Origin: Hathewaya massiliensis
GTDB lineage: Bacteria > Bacillota > Clostridia > Clostridiales > Clostridiaceae
DNA: 64,000 nucleotides
Assembly: GCF_902143515.1 (NCBI RefSeq)
Contig: NZ_CABFVD010000005.1
Span: 62,001-126,000 of the forward strand
Direction of reading: 5' to 3'
In this document: piece after piece, positions 7,369 to 15,607 of the stretch
How the letters are laid out: every line of letters begins with the position of its first letter
Position numbering within the stretch: the stretch's first letter is position 1
Program-made: the position numbers and the translations under genes
Notes under the pieces: model-generated
Told to the model about the DNA's origin: nothing
Databases searched by the model: none
The model's input: the letters and a program-made list of their open reading frames with translations, nothing else

Positions 7369-7761
7369 ATGGAAGAAAATATAATTGTACTAATTGAAAA
7401 AGATAAGGATAAAAAATTTTTAAGGGAGATGGAAAGCTATAATATAGAAAAAAGTGAATTTGTTGAATCACTATATGCCATAGATGAAGATGGGCTTAAG
7501 GTGTATTTAACTTTAACTACAAATAAAGATGTGGAAGATTGGCAATTTAATGCAATTTATGATTATATAGAAATTGAAGATTTAGAAGAAAACTGCCTAG
7601 GGGTAGAAGAGGTTGAAGATACCTATAATCCAACTTTTACTTTTAAATTAAACTATAAAGAAAATATGGAAGAAGATTTAAATACTCTTATAGAAGATTT
7701 TACTGAAAGGTTATTGAGTGCTTATGAAGTTATAGAACAACATAAAGAAGAATATTTATAA
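7369..7761 (+). CDS. Small acidic protein, DUF6762-like
   Basis: A 130-residue soluble and strongly acidic protein. ATG 7369 follows an SD of the form AAGAGGATG. It opens ENIIVLIEKDKDKKF and has a central segment EDWQFNAIYDYIEIEDL. I recall the same layout from a clostridial family called DUF6762, but I cannot check it here. There are no cysteines in a motif, no signal peptide and no membrane segment. The function is unknown and the neighbours do not help. Confidence 0.5.
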   Translation: MEENIIVLIEKDKDKKFLREMESYNIEKSEFVESLYAIDEDGLKVYLTLTTNKDVEDWQFNAIYDYIEIEDLEENCLGVEEVEDTYNPTFTFKLNYKENMEEDLNTLIEDFTERLLSAYEVIEQHKEEYL

Positions 7762-7875
7762 CAGGTTGTATCTTAAAGATTTTCACATTTTAAGATTACA
7801 ATATAAGGTTTATATATAGGTATAAAAGTTTAACATTATAGGAATTATAATTTTTGTATTACTTAATTTAAAATA

Positions 7876-7997
7876 TGATGCAGCCACTTTTTTCTCCCAC
7901 TTTGAAGAAAAGCAGAGAGTACAAACCATCGATTTCATAGGAATCGCTTTCACAGGGTGGAATGGGAGTATTAGGGTGGATAGTAATCAGATAAAAA
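7876..7997 (+). repeat. Family B repeat, copy 1
   Basis: This ~120-base element shares several blocks with the copy at 52131-52257: CTCCCACTT, AAGCAGAGAGT, TCGATTT, GCTTTCACAG, then TATTAG and GATAGT before ATAAAA. CTCCCA (7894-7899) can close the element with TGGGAG (7963-7968). CGATT and AATCG form an inner hairpin near 7930-7945. It lies in the 300-base gap between 7761 and 8069 and ends about 70 bases before the next start codon, on the same strand. No ORF is inside it. Confidence 0.65.
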
Positions 7998-8068
7998 TAC
8001 ACTTTTCTAGGTATTATAATTAGAAATTAAGGAATAATATAGATAATACATCTAGAGGAGTGAGTAAT

Positions 8069-8713
8069 ATGAGAGTACCTAGACATGTAGGGATTATTCC
8101 TGATGGGAATAGGAGATGGGCTGTAAATCATGGAATGACTAAGGATAGAGGATATGAAAGTGGCTTATATCCAGGATTAGAAGCCTTAAGAATTTTAAGG
8201 AAACTAGGGGTTGAAGAAGTTACCTACTATGGATTTACTACAGATAATACCAAAAGACCTAGAGAGCAAAGAGAGTCTTTTACTAAAGCATGTATTGATG
8301 CTGTAGAGTTAATAAAAGGTGAAGGTGCTTCTTTGCTTGTTATAGGAAACACGGATTCCCCTATGTTTCCAAAAGAACTAGAGTGTTATACTAAAAGGGA
8401 TGGAGAGTATAAGGAAAAGATAAAGGTTAATTTTTTAGTAAACTATGGATGGAATTGGGATCTATATTCTCTTAGTAAAGGAGGATTTACCAATAGAGAG
8501 GATATATATAAAAACATAAGATCTAAAGATATTTCAAGAATAGATCTTATAATACGATGGGGAGGAAGAAGAAGGCTTAGTGGATTTTTACCAGTGCAAT
8601 CAGTTTATTCTGATTTTTACATAATAAATGATTTTTGGCCAGATTTTAAACCTTCCCATGTATATGATGCTATGGACTGGTATCAAACTCAAGACGTTAC
8701 TCTTGGGGGATAA
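8069..8713 (+). CDS. Divergent cis-prenyltransferase (UppS-family paralogue)
   Basis: A 214-residue member of the undecaprenyl diphosphate synthase family. ATG 8069 is chosen because AGAGGAG (8054-8060) is eight bases upstream; a GTG at 8060 overlaps the SD. HVGIIPDGNRRWA keeps the catalytic aspartate (residue 12), YYGFTTDNTKRP matches the YaFSteNw.RP region and the C-terminus has SDFYIINDFWPDF. The usual RTSGExRLSNF motif reads IIRWGGRRRLSGF, so the glutamate of the SGE triplet is replaced, and the protein is shorter than the usual 230-250 residues. The housekeeping UppS normally sits with cdsA, dxr and rseP; none is here. It is therefore probably a paralogue with an altered substrate or role. 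Confidence 0.8.
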   Translation: MRVPRHVGIIPDGNRRWAVNHGMTKDRGYESGLYPGLEALRILRKLGVEEVTYYGFTTDNTKRPREQRESFTKACIDAVELIKGEGASLLVIGNTDSPMFPKELECYTKRDGEYKEKIKVNFLVNYGWNWDLYSLSKGGFTNREDIYKNIRSKDISRIDLIIRWGGRRRLSGFLPVQSVYSDFYIINDFWPDFKPSHVYDAMDWYQTQDVTLGG

Positions 8714-8717
8714 AGGG

Positions 8718-8751
8718 AAAAGACTATTAAAGTAATCTTTAATAGTCTTTT
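8718..8751 (+). terminator. Intrinsic terminator
   Basis: AAAAGACTATTAAAG (8718-8732) and CTTTAATAGTCTTTT (8737-8751) form a perfect stem with a four-base loop and a T-rich end, five bases past the stop codon. Confidence 0.9.
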
Positions 8752-8804
8752 TGATTCGGGGATAAACTATATAAATCTGGGAAAATTATATAGGTAGTTA
8801 TTTA

Positions 8805-9032
8805 TTATAGTCCTAATAAGGAGTCAATTTTTTGTTTATCGAAACCTAAAATCTTTTCATCACCAATTACAATTAATGGCACACTCATAATGCCCATAGC
8901 CATTAAATCTTTTCTATTTTGAGCTTCTTTAATATTCTTCTCTTCAAATTCAACTTTGTTTTGTTTTAAATATTCTTTTGCAGTAACACAATGTGGACAT
9001 GTGTCTGAAGTATAAACTTTAACTTTTTCCAT
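8805..9032 (-). CDS. Glutaredoxin-like protein (CPHC active site)
   Basis: A single thioredoxin-fold domain of 75 residues. VYTSDTCPHCVTAKEYL carries the CxxC redox pair at about residues 12-15, and GIMSVPLIVIGDEKILGF supplies the cis-proline loop and the glycine region of glutaredoxins. The size matches NrdH or clostridial glutaredoxin-like proteins that reduce disulfides, often with thioredoxin reductase. No ribonucleotide reductase gene adjoins it, so the NrdH role is not supported. The start at 9032 follows AGGAGG, and a good promoter lies at 9061-9089. Confidence 0.88.
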   Translation of the reverse strand: MEKVKVYTSDTCPHCVTAKEYLKQNKVEFEEKNIKEAQNRKDLMAMGIMSVPLIVIGDEKILGFDKQKIDSLLGL

Positions 9033-9060
9033 AATTAAAACCTCCTATGAGTTTTGTTTA

Positions 9061-9089
9061 ATTATACCATAAAATTATTATTTGGTAAA
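9061..9089 (-). promoter_or_regulatory. Promoter of the glutaredoxin gene
   Basis: On the minus strand TTTACC (9084-9089) and TATAAT (9061-9066) are 17 bases apart, just upstream of the SD AGGAGG and the start at 9032. Confidence 0.65.
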
Positions 9090-9359
9090 CAATAATTAGA
9101 ATTAATAAAATTCAATATCTATTGCTTAATACTATTATATAATAGTAATTATTATTTGTAAAGGGTTTTGGTATAATTTTCACTAATATTTTTAATTAAG
9201 ATATATCCATGACTACTATATATAATATTCAAATCATATTTAATGTCATATCTTTATTATTTTCTTAAGGAAAATTTTTATACCTAGATTTTTTACTAAT
9301 AAAAAAAGTATCTTTGCACAAAATAAATTTATAAAATATTAAAAAGGGAGGACAATATT
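9090..9359. other. AT-rich gap between divergent genes
   Basis: This gap between the glutaredoxin gene and the DUF1292 gene holds no ORF. It contains the palindrome TACTATTATATAATAGTA (9130-9147), which is expected at this base composition and is not called an operator. The SD AAAGGGAGG just before 9360 serves the DUF1292 gene. Confidence 0.4.
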
Positions 9360-9599
9360 ATGAGTACAGCATTCATGACAGTTGAAAATGCTAAGGGTAA
9401 AACAGTGAAGTTAGAGCTAGTGGATACTATAGTTATAGATAACTTAAAGTATATTATAGTGTCAGAGATAGGTTCTGATGATGCATTTGCATACAGGGTA
9501 GATGAAGATCATGGAGTTCCTAAATATTCATCTATAGGAAATGGAAGTGAGTTTAAACAGGTTCTTAAAAAATATAATGAAAAGCATGAGGTTCACTAA
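9360..9599 (+). CDS. DUF1292 domain protein (YrzB-like)
   Basis: A small soluble protein of 79 residues with the DUF1292 layout. Paired strands TVKLELVDTIVIDNLKYIIV are followed by DDAFAYRVDED and a C-terminal helix with FKQVLKKYNEKHE. Firmicute homologues such as YrzB are of unknown function and often lie in operons for RNA or cell-wall genes; here the gene stands alone. ATG 9360 follows AAAGGGAGG, and the bidirectional hairpin at 9613-9656 closes it. Confidence 0.85.
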   Translation: MSTAFMTVENAKGKTVKLELVDTIVIDNLKYIIVSEIGSDDAFAYRVDEDHGVPKYSSIGNGSEFKQVLKKYNEKHEVH

Positions 9600-9612
9600 A
9601 TTAATTAGTTAA

Positions 9613-9656
9613 AAGAGTTTTTCTAATTTAAGCTAAAAGTTATTAGAAAAACTCTT
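9613..9656. terminator. Bidirectional terminator
   Basis: AAGAGTTTTTCTAAT (9613-9627) and ATTAGAAAAACTCTT (9642-9656) are perfect complements. The hairpin lies between convergent genes (DUF1292 and the ABC exporter) and can serve both. Confidence 0.8.
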
Positions 9657-9718
9657 CTACTTAAAAAGTATATATTAAGATAATAATTTATTATTATTTT
9701 TATTTTGCTTTATAGGAT

Positions 9719-11776
9719 TTAACTTTTTGAATATTGTAGATTGTACAATGTGTGGTACATGCCTTTCTTTTGTAGGAGTTCTTTATGGCTTCCTATTTCT
9801 TTTACAACACCTTTATGCAATACTATTATTTTGTCAGCATTTTGAATAGTAGAAAGTCTATGAGCTACTACTATGGTAGTTCTATCTTGTATAACTTTAC
9901 TTATGGCATCTTGAATTAGGCTTTCAGTTTCAGTATCAATATTAGAAGTTGCTTCATCTAATATAAGTATAGAGGGATTAAAAACTAAGGCTCTAGCAAA
10001 GGAGAGAAGCTGACGCTGTCCTGCAGAGAATGTAGCTCCTCTTTCTTTTACCTCACTGTTATATCCATTGTTTAGGGTATCTATAAACTTATCTGCGTTT
10101 ACAAACTTAGAAACCTCTTTTACCTTTTCCATAGGTATATGTTTTTCATTTAATCTTATATTTTCATCTATGGTACCTGTAAATAAAAATACATCCTGAA
10201 GCACACTACCAATATTAGCCCTTAAATCCTTTACATCTAAGTCTTTAATATTTATACCATCAATTAAAATTTCGCCCTTTTGAATATCATATAATCTAGT
10301 TAAAAGGCTAATAATAGTGGTTTTACCTGATCCTGTAGCTCCTACAAAGGCAGCCATTTCCCCTTTTTCTATTTTAAAACTTACATCCTTTAATATCCAA
10401 TCTTCATCATATTTAAACCACACATTTTTAAACTCTATACATCCCTCTAAGTCTTTTAAATGAACAGGATTTTCACTATTTATAATATCTGGTTTAGTAT
10501 CTAAAAGAGAAAAAACTCTTTCAGCTGATGCCATGGCTGATTGCAGGGTATTAAATTTTTCGCTTAAATCAAAAATAGGGTTAAAGAATTGCTCTATATA
10601 GTTTACAAAAGCAAATAAAACCCCGAATTCTATTACACCATTTAATACCCCTCTTGCGCCTGTCCAAATAAGTAAGGCAACAGTGAGGTTGTATATAATA
10701 TCTATAATAGGTCTAAAAATTGCAAAAACCCATAATTCTTGCATACTTGCTTTTTTGTGATCCTTATTTATTTCATCAAACTCTTCAAACATAGTTTTTT
10801 CTTTTGCGAATATTTGAATTATTTTCATACCCATAATATTTTCATTTAAGGTTGAGTTTATTTTAGATAATTTACTTTTTACCAATCTATGAGCATCTCT
10901 TGACTTCCTTCTAAATAAATAAGATGCTAGAATTATTAGAGGAAGGGTGGAAAAACATACTAGAGCTATTTTAAAATTTAAAAAGAACATGGTTATCATA
11001 GTAAATAAAAGTAAAGAAATATCCTTTAAAAAAGTTACTATGACATTTGTAAACATTTCGTTTATGTTCTCCATGTCATTGGTTAATCTAGTTACAATTT
11101 TCCCAGCAGAAGTTTTGTCAAAAAAGCTTAGAGAAAGCCTTTGAACATGAGAAAACAGTTCCATCCTCATTGTAAAAATTATCTTTTGACCTACATAGTT
11201 TAATATATAAATTTGGAAATATACTGCTAAAAATCCTATGCTTAAAATCAATAAAAATATTAAGGCTACATTTTTAATCCCTTTTTTATCATAAGCTCTA
11301 AATATCCTATAATCCTCATTTGAGAGAGCATTTCCCCTAAAAGTTCCGTTTTTACTTTTAATGGAATAAGAACCTTGCTTTTCTTCTATGCTTATCTTTT
11401 CATCCTTGTTTATATGTCCATCTATTAAAATATATTTATCCTTATGTTTAACTATTTGAGCTTTTTTATAATTATCTTTTTCACCTTTAAAATCTTTTGC
11501 TCTTATATAATAATTTTCTTTATATTTTATATAAGTACCATTGGGTTCCTCTTTACTTATATACATTGGAGCTTTATATCCTTCTACATAGTCGTCTATG
11601 GCAACTTTCATTAGATAGGGCCTTCCAATATCCGCTATGCTAGATAAGAAAATTAATATGATACATAGAATTAAAAGAGGCAAATGAGGTTTTGTATACT
11701 TTAAAAGTCTTTTTAAAAGTTTAAAATCCACTTTTTTAGAATCAACTTCTTCTTCTTTAAATACATCTTCACTCAT
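9719..11776 (-). CDS. ABC exporter half, BmrD-like (multidrug, canonical Walker B)
   Basis: A fused membrane-plus-ATPase ABC exporter subunit of 685 residues. After the first membrane helix (~27-50) there is an unusual ~110-residue extracytoplasmic insertion before helix 2 (~168). The same feature marks BmrD/YheH of Bacillus subtilis (673 residues). The nucleotide-binding domain has Walker A GATGSGKTT, Walker B ILILDEATS with the catalytic glutamate, but a degenerate signature FSAGQRQ instead of LSGGQ. Its partner is the upstream 583-residue subunit: the two lie 12 bases apart with SD GGAGGGATAAC. Family knowledge suggests drug efflux, driven mainly at the single complete ATP site formed with the partner's LSGGQ. 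Confidence 0.85.
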   Translation of the reverse strand: MSEDVFKEEEVDSKKVDFKLLKRLLKYTKPHLPLLILCIILIFLSSIADIGRPYLMKVAIDDYVEGYKAPMYISKEEPNGTYIKYKENYYIRAKDFKGEKDNYKKAQIVKHKDKYILIDGHINKDEKISIEEKQGSYSIKSKNGTFRGNALSNEDYRIFRAYDKKGIKNVALIFLLILSIGFLAVYFQIYILNYVGQKIIFTMRMELFSHVQRLSLSFFDKTSAGKIVTRLTNDMENINEMFTNVIVTFLKDISLLLFTMITMFFLNFKIALVCFSTLPLIILASYLFRRKSRDAHRLVKSKLSKINSTLNENIMGMKIIQIFAKEKTMFEEFDEINKDHKKASMQELWVFAIFRPIIDIIYNLTVALLIWTGARGVLNGVIEFGVLFAFVNYIEQFFNPIFDLSEKFNTLQSAMASAERVFSLLDTKPDIINSENPVHLKDLEGCIEFKNVWFKYDEDWILKDVSFKIEKGEMAAFVGATGSGKTTIISLLTRLYDIQKGEILIDGINIKDLDVKDLRANIGSVLQDVFLFTGTIDENIRLNEKHIPMEKVKEVSKFVNADKFIDTLNNGYNSEVKERGATFSAGQRQLLSFARALVFNPSILILDEATSNIDTETESLIQDAISKVIQDRTTIVVAHRLSTIQNADKIIVLHKGVVKEIGSHKELLQKKGMYHTLYNLQYSKS

Positions 11777-11788
11777 GTTATCCCTCCT

Positions 11789-13540
11789 CTAGGCTTCTTT
11801 TTCTAGTTTATCTGAAAGTTCTTGTTTTCTATGCAATTCACTATAAAATCTCTTATTTTTTATTAGTTCTTCGTGAGTTCCTCTTTCTATAATCTCTCCA
11901 TCCTCTAGAACTATGATTTCATCTGCATCTTTTATAGTGGAGATCCTATGTGAGATTATAACAGAGGTTCTGGATTCTGTTTCTTGTTTTAAGAACTTTA
12001 GTATATTTTTTTCTGTTTTAGAGTCTACGGCAGAAAGACAATCATCTAAGATTAAAATTTTAGGTTTCTTAATAATTGCCCTGGAAATTGAAATTCTTTG
12101 CTTTTGTCCACCAGATAAATTAACCCCTCTTTCTCCTAATTTTGTTTCAAAATTTAGAGGAAAGGACATAATCTCATCATATACTTGAGATACTTTTGCA
12201 GCATCTTCAATATTTTTAATTTCTTCATTTTCCTTATAAAAAGCTATATTATCTTTTATGGATTTAGAAAACAAAAAATTATCCTGAGGAACATATCCTA
12301 TATTTTCTCTTAAAAGTTTTATAGGAACTTTATTTATATCTACTCCATCAATTAGTAGGGAATTTTCAGGTGTATTATAAGTTCTTAAAATTAGATTGGC
12401 AAGGGTGCTCTTACCACTTCCAGTTCTGCCTATAATGGCAAGTGTTTTACCATTCTCTAAACTTAGATTTATATTTTTTAGTGCAGGTTTTTTACTTTCA
12501 GGATAGGTAAAAGTTAAGTTATTAAATTGGATTTTACCCTGAATTTTTTCTAAAGGTAAGGTATCTTTATTATCACATACATCTGCCATAGTATAAAAGA
12601 TTTCATTTAACCTTTCCATAGATGCAGTTCCTCTTTGGAACATGTTAACAACTCCACCTATAGCCATCATAGGCCAAGTTAAAAGTCCTAGGTAAGTAAT
12701 AAAGGATACTAATTGTCCAAGAGAGATTTTGTTATCAATTACTAAATATCCTCCATAAAATAGAGATATAATAAAACTTAAAGCCGAAATAAAGGTTACC
12801 ATAGGGTACATAAAACCATACATTTTAATTAATTTCATGTTTTTTTCTACATAATCTTTATTACTGTCTTCAAATTTTTTAATTTCATTTTCTTCTTGAA
12901 CAAAAGATTTTACAACTCTAATTCCAGAGGTGTTTTCCTGTACCTTATCTGTAAGTTTTGCAAAGGAATCTTGAACTATTTTAAATCTCTTTTCAACTTC
13001 TTTTCCAAAGAAGATTATAAGTAATGCTATTACAGGAAGAGGGATTAGAGCTATTAAGGTAAGTTTTACATCAATGTTTATTATCATTGTTATAATTGTA
13101 AATAGGGTAAAAAAAAGAGCATCTGTAGCCATTACTATTCCAGGACCAAAGGCCATTCTAACAGCTTGAATATCGTTAGTTGCATGAGCCATTAAGTCTC
13201 CAGTTTTATTATTGTTATAAAAATTTGTTGAGAGAGTTTCAAGGTGGGAGAAAAATTTGTTTCTAAGCCAAAACTCCATATTTCTTGCACTTCCCATTAT
13301 ATAAACTCTCCACCCAAGCCTACAGACTCCTATAAGCACAGCAATACCTACTATAAGAAATATATAGTAATAAATTTCTTTCATGGAAATACTATTAGAT
13401 ACTAAAGAGTCAGTAATCTTACCCAATAATCTAGGCATTACAAGTTGAAGTAAGTCTGCAATTATTAGTATAATAATACCTAGAATATATTTAATTTTGT
13501 TTTCTTTGAAGAATTCGTTTAATACCTTAAAAGTTTTCAT
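11789..13540 (-). CDS. ABC exporter half, BmrC-like (degenerate Walker B)
   Basis: A 583-residue ABC half-exporter with six membrane helices in residues ~15-310 and an ATPase domain from ~340. Walker A is GRTGSGKST and the signature is canonical (LSGGQKQR). Walker B reads ILILDDCLSAVD, with aspartate where the catalytic glutamate should be. That defect complements the partner's, as in BmrC/BmrD and other heterodimeric exporters: one consensus and one degenerate ATP site. The length nearly equals BmrC of B. subtilis (585). Transcription probably comes from further right, through a possible attenuator at 13597-13645. The IS110 element lies within about 370 bases upstream and may have altered its promoter region. 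Confidence 0.85.
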   Translation of the reverse strand: MKTFKVLNEFFKENKIKYILGIIILIIADLLQLVMPRLLGKITDSLVSNSISMKEIYYYIFLIVGIAVLIGVCRLGWRVYIMGSARNMEFWLRNKFFSHLETLSTNFYNNNKTGDLMAHATNDIQAVRMAFGPGIVMATDALFFTLFTIITMIINIDVKLTLIALIPLPVIALLIIFFGKEVEKRFKIVQDSFAKLTDKVQENTSGIRVVKSFVQEENEIKKFEDSNKDYVEKNMKLIKMYGFMYPMVTFISALSFIISLFYGGYLVIDNKISLGQLVSFITYLGLLTWPMMAIGGVVNMFQRGTASMERLNEIFYTMADVCDNKDTLPLEKIQGKIQFNNLTFTYPESKKPALKNINLSLENGKTLAIIGRTGSGKSTLANLILRTYNTPENSLLIDGVDINKVPIKLLRENIGYVPQDNFLFSKSIKDNIAFYKENEEIKNIEDAAKVSQVYDEIMSFPLNFETKLGERGVNLSGGQKQRISISRAIIKKPKILILDDCLSAVDSKTEKNILKFLKQETESRTSVIISHRISTIKDADEIIVLEDGEIIERGTHEELIKNKRFYSELHRKQELSDKLEKEA

Positions 13541-13596
13541 TTTATCACCTCAATTCTAAATCTTTCGAGAACCTAAGTATATACCTTTTAATAGTA

Positions 13597-13645
13597 ACTC
13601 AAAAAAGAAATTATTACAATATGCTTTCTAGTATATTGTAATAAT
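13597..13645 (-). terminator. Candidate attenuator terminator upstream of the ABC exporter
   Basis: On the minus strand ATTATTACAATAT (13645-13633) pairs perfectly with ATATTGTAATAAT (13622-13610) and is followed by TTTCTTTTTTGAG. It is an intrinsic terminator read in the direction of the exporter genes and lies 57-105 bases before the first start codon, so it would end transcription before the operon. In B. subtilis, bmrCD is controlled by attenuation through the leader peptide BmrB; this may be a comparable arrangement. Confidence 0.5.
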
Positions 13646-13772
13646 TCATGTTTGAAAAATAACTTGATGTATATTTTAAAAAGTTATATATTATAAAGAT
13701 AATAATATATTTAATTATTTTAAATTTATTATTTAAAATAGTATATAATATTAATTTGTAATCACTAAACAT
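13614..13772 (-). CDS. Possible leader peptide of the ABC exporter operon
   Basis: A 52-codon frame starts at ATG 13772 with a weak SD (TAAGGT, eight bases away) and stops with tandem TAA codons inside the second arm of the terminator hairpin. The peptide is hydrophobic and rich in Ile, Tyr and Lys and matches no family I know. A ribosome translating it would pass through the hairpin and prevent it from forming. The length is close to that of BmrB as I recall it. The base composition alone could give such a frame, so this rests on position. The same frame extends upstream to a TTG at 13877 without an SD. Confidence 0.3.
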   Translation of the reverse strand: MFSDYKLILYTILNNKFKIIKYIIIFIIYNFLKYTSSYFSNMNYYNILESIL

Positions 13773-13906
13773 ACAAATGAACCTTAAAGACCAGCTAGTA
13801 AAAGTCAATAAGTTTTTATGAAAATTTTTATTTATAAAAATAGGCATCACAAAAAATCCATTGAAAAACACGAACAATGGAAAATAATTCCTAATTATTT
13901 TAGCCG

Positions 13907-15202
13907 TTAGGCTGCTTGTTTTGAGTTGTTGTTTAGGTACATTTTTGAATGTATTTTGGGGTCACGTAGTTCATACTCTTTTTGATTTTTAAGAATAGAG
14001 AATATGTAGTTAATTAACTTATGCATTATTGCAACTAAGCCTACTTTTTTCTTTTTATCTTTCATATTCTCATTATAGAAATTTAGGAGAACTCTATTTA
14101 TAGGTTCACCATTTCTGTTCTTACGTATGGATGCTAACGCGACAGCGTATAAGGCCCTACGGCCTATTCTGGTACCTCGTTTAGACATGGCATTTCTGTC
14201 ACTGTTAAACTTACCAGATTGGCTAACAGAAGAATCTAAGCCAAAATAAGCAACTAAGTGCTTAGGTTTAACAAAGCCTTTTATATTGCCGATTTCACTC
14301 ATTATTGTGATGGCAGTTAGTTCTCCAACACCTGGTATTGAGTAAAGTAATCGCACATTTTTCTTAAATTCATCAGAGATCCTATTGCTACGCATTAATA
14401 GATGAATTTCAGTTAATAGATTTCCAATTTGGATTTCTAGTGCTTCTATTACTGCGATAGTATTAATTATTTTTACAAATAGACTTGGTGATTTAAGACC
14501 AATGTAAGCAGCTTCTTCAGCAGCATCATATAGCTTTTTATAAGTTTTTTCACTATGTGCTAGTCCTTTTCTAGAAGTTGTTGAAATGAGGTTAATAAGT
14601 TCATCTCTATCAGCACTTAAAACTGCTTCAGGACTAGAATATTTTTTTAATATAGCTATTGATGTTTTACCAGTAATGTCTGAAAAGACAGAGCTATAAC
14701 TAGGAAAAATAACTCTTAAATCAGTAGAAAGCTTCTTTTTAAACGTAGATTTGCTATCAGTAAATTTATAGTAATCTCTACAAAGAGACTTTAAAGTGTA
14801 AATTTCAACATCAAAATTAGAAGAATATTTAACATTTTGAAATTTACCTATAGTAGCAATGGTTAATGCATCTTTTTTATCATTTTTCACTTTTCTTATG
14901 TCACCATTCTTGTTACAATTAGTAATGAGTGGATTAAGGATACATACTTCAAATGTATCTTTAAGAAAGTGGAAAAGAGTAAGATGGTATACACCAGTAG
15001 ATTCCATGAAAATTGCCGTTTTCATGTTAAACTCTTCTTCCGCTTTTTTTATTTGATCTACTAGGTAATCAAAACCATTTCTATTATGCATAATCTTAAA
15101 AGACTTTCTATAAACTTCACCGTCAGGTGCTAGTATAGCAACTACCGAAAAGTCTGCTGATATATCAATTCCAACTGTTGGTCTATAAAAAAATTTACTC
15201 AT
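13907..15202 (-). CDS. IS110-family transposase (DEDD)
   Basis: A 431-residue recombinase that starts at ATG 15202 behind AAAGGAGA; an upstream extension has no SD. The N-terminal RuvC-like domain shows VGIDIS (Asp13), FMESTGVYH (Glu67) and NDKKDALTIA (Asp108 and Asp111), the DEDD set of this family. The C-terminal Tnp domain has LYSIPGVGELTAITIMSEIG and the conserved VAYFGLDSSVSQSGKF with the presumed nucleophilic serine, then KRGTRIGRRALY. IS110 enzymes integrate a circular element using a guide (bridge) RNA that pairs with both target and donor DNA. The frame is intact and all key residues are present, so the enzyme may be active. Confidence 0.92.
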   Translation of the reverse strand: MSKFFYRPTVGIDISADFSVVAILAPDGEVYRKSFKIMHNRNGFDYLVDQIKKAEEEFNMKTAIFMESTGVYHLTLFHFLKDTFEVCILNPLITNCNKNGDIRKVKNDKKDALTIATIGKFQNVKYSSNFDVEIYTLKSLCRDYYKFTDSKSTFKKKLSTDLRVIFPSYSSVFSDITGKTSIAILKKYSSPEAVLSADRDELINLISTTSRKGLAHSEKTYKKLYDAAEEAAYIGLKSPSLFVKIINTIAVIEALEIQIGNLLTEIHLLMRSNRISDEFKKNVRLLYSIPGVGELTAITIMSEIGNIKGFVKPKHLVAYFGLDSSVSQSGKFNSDRNAMSKRGTRIGRRALYAVALASIRKNRNGEPINRVLLNFYNENMKDKKKKVGLVAIMHKLINYIFSILKNQKEYELRDPKIHSKMYLNNNSKQAA

Positions 15203-15420
15203 ATTTATTATCTCCTTTATTTTGAGATAGAATAGATATTCCATTTCTATCAGTAATTCTATAACCTTGTCTGTGACACGGGTAGTTCCAAATTGGAAAC
15301 CCAACCAGCTAAACATAGAGTTCTCACTGATGGAATGATACGCTTTTTTACGGGTATTAATGACTCGATAGAGTCACTTCCCAGGAGGAAACCATCTATC
15401 TTCTATTCAGGAGATATTAT
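15203..15420 (-). ncRNA. Candidate bridge RNA region of the IS110 element
   Basis: The noncoding end upstream of the transposase folds into at least two hairpins on the minus strand. One is TGACTC-TATC-GAGTCA (within 15359-15376), enclosed by GGG/CCC. The other is GGGTTTCC-AATT-TGGAAC with ACCC, around 15278-15302. In IS110-group elements the bridge RNA is encoded at this position, with a target-binding and a donor-binding loop. I infer its presence from position and structure only. The loops cannot be matched to the target because the element ends are not known. Confidence 0.4.
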
Positions 15421-15607
15421 ATCAAAATATTTAACTGTATAGGTTTCAATTTAGATTTAATAGAAAACTTAATTTAGGTATGAAATAAACGCCCTATCGG
15501 GCAGAAATAATTAGAACAATAATAAAAAGATTTGTCTTAATGTTCATTAGAATAATAGATAGTTTTCTATTGAATGTTATGACTACATTATACAAGGAGG
15601 ATAAAAA

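Larger units (their letters stand above)
13858..15420 (-). mobile_element. IS110-family insertion element (approximate ends)
   Basis: The element consists of one DEDD transposase gene and a 5' noncoding end. IS110 elements lack obvious terminal inverted repeats, so both ends are estimates. The left limit includes the hairpins at 13858-13880 (CCATTG/CAATGG) and 13881-13901 (AAAATAATT/AATTATTTT) beyond the transposase stop. The right limit covers the structured noncoding part. It lies between the exporter operon and the chemotaxis receptor gene. No second copy is in the window. Confidence 0.7.

Noticed and set aside
7876-7997. Family B considered as a tRNA or known small RNA
   Set aside because: No cloverleaf, no T-loop sequence and no CCA end can be drawn. 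It does not fit 6S, SRP or tmRNA from what I know.
9130-9147. Palindrome TACTATTATATAATAGTA as an operator
   Set aside because: It is composed only of A/T steps common in this DNA, except two bases, and is not placed in a clear promoter.
10947-11144. Open frames on the opposite strand of long genes, for example within the ABC exporter, the FeoB gene and ntpB
   Set aside because: They lie fully inside well-supported genes, lack SD sites and have no recognisable protein sequence.
13614-13877. 87-residue minus-strand frame starting with TTG
   Set aside because: The long form has no SD. Only its second half (from ATG 13772) is kept, as a weak leader-peptide candidate.
15490-15503. GCCC-TATC-GGGC hairpin upstream of the chemotaxis receptor gene, considered as part of a c-di-GMP riboswitch
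   Set aside because: The remaining conserved parts of the known c-di-GMP classes (GAAA tetraloop, its receptor and conserved purines) are not visible. Only a small hairpin remains.
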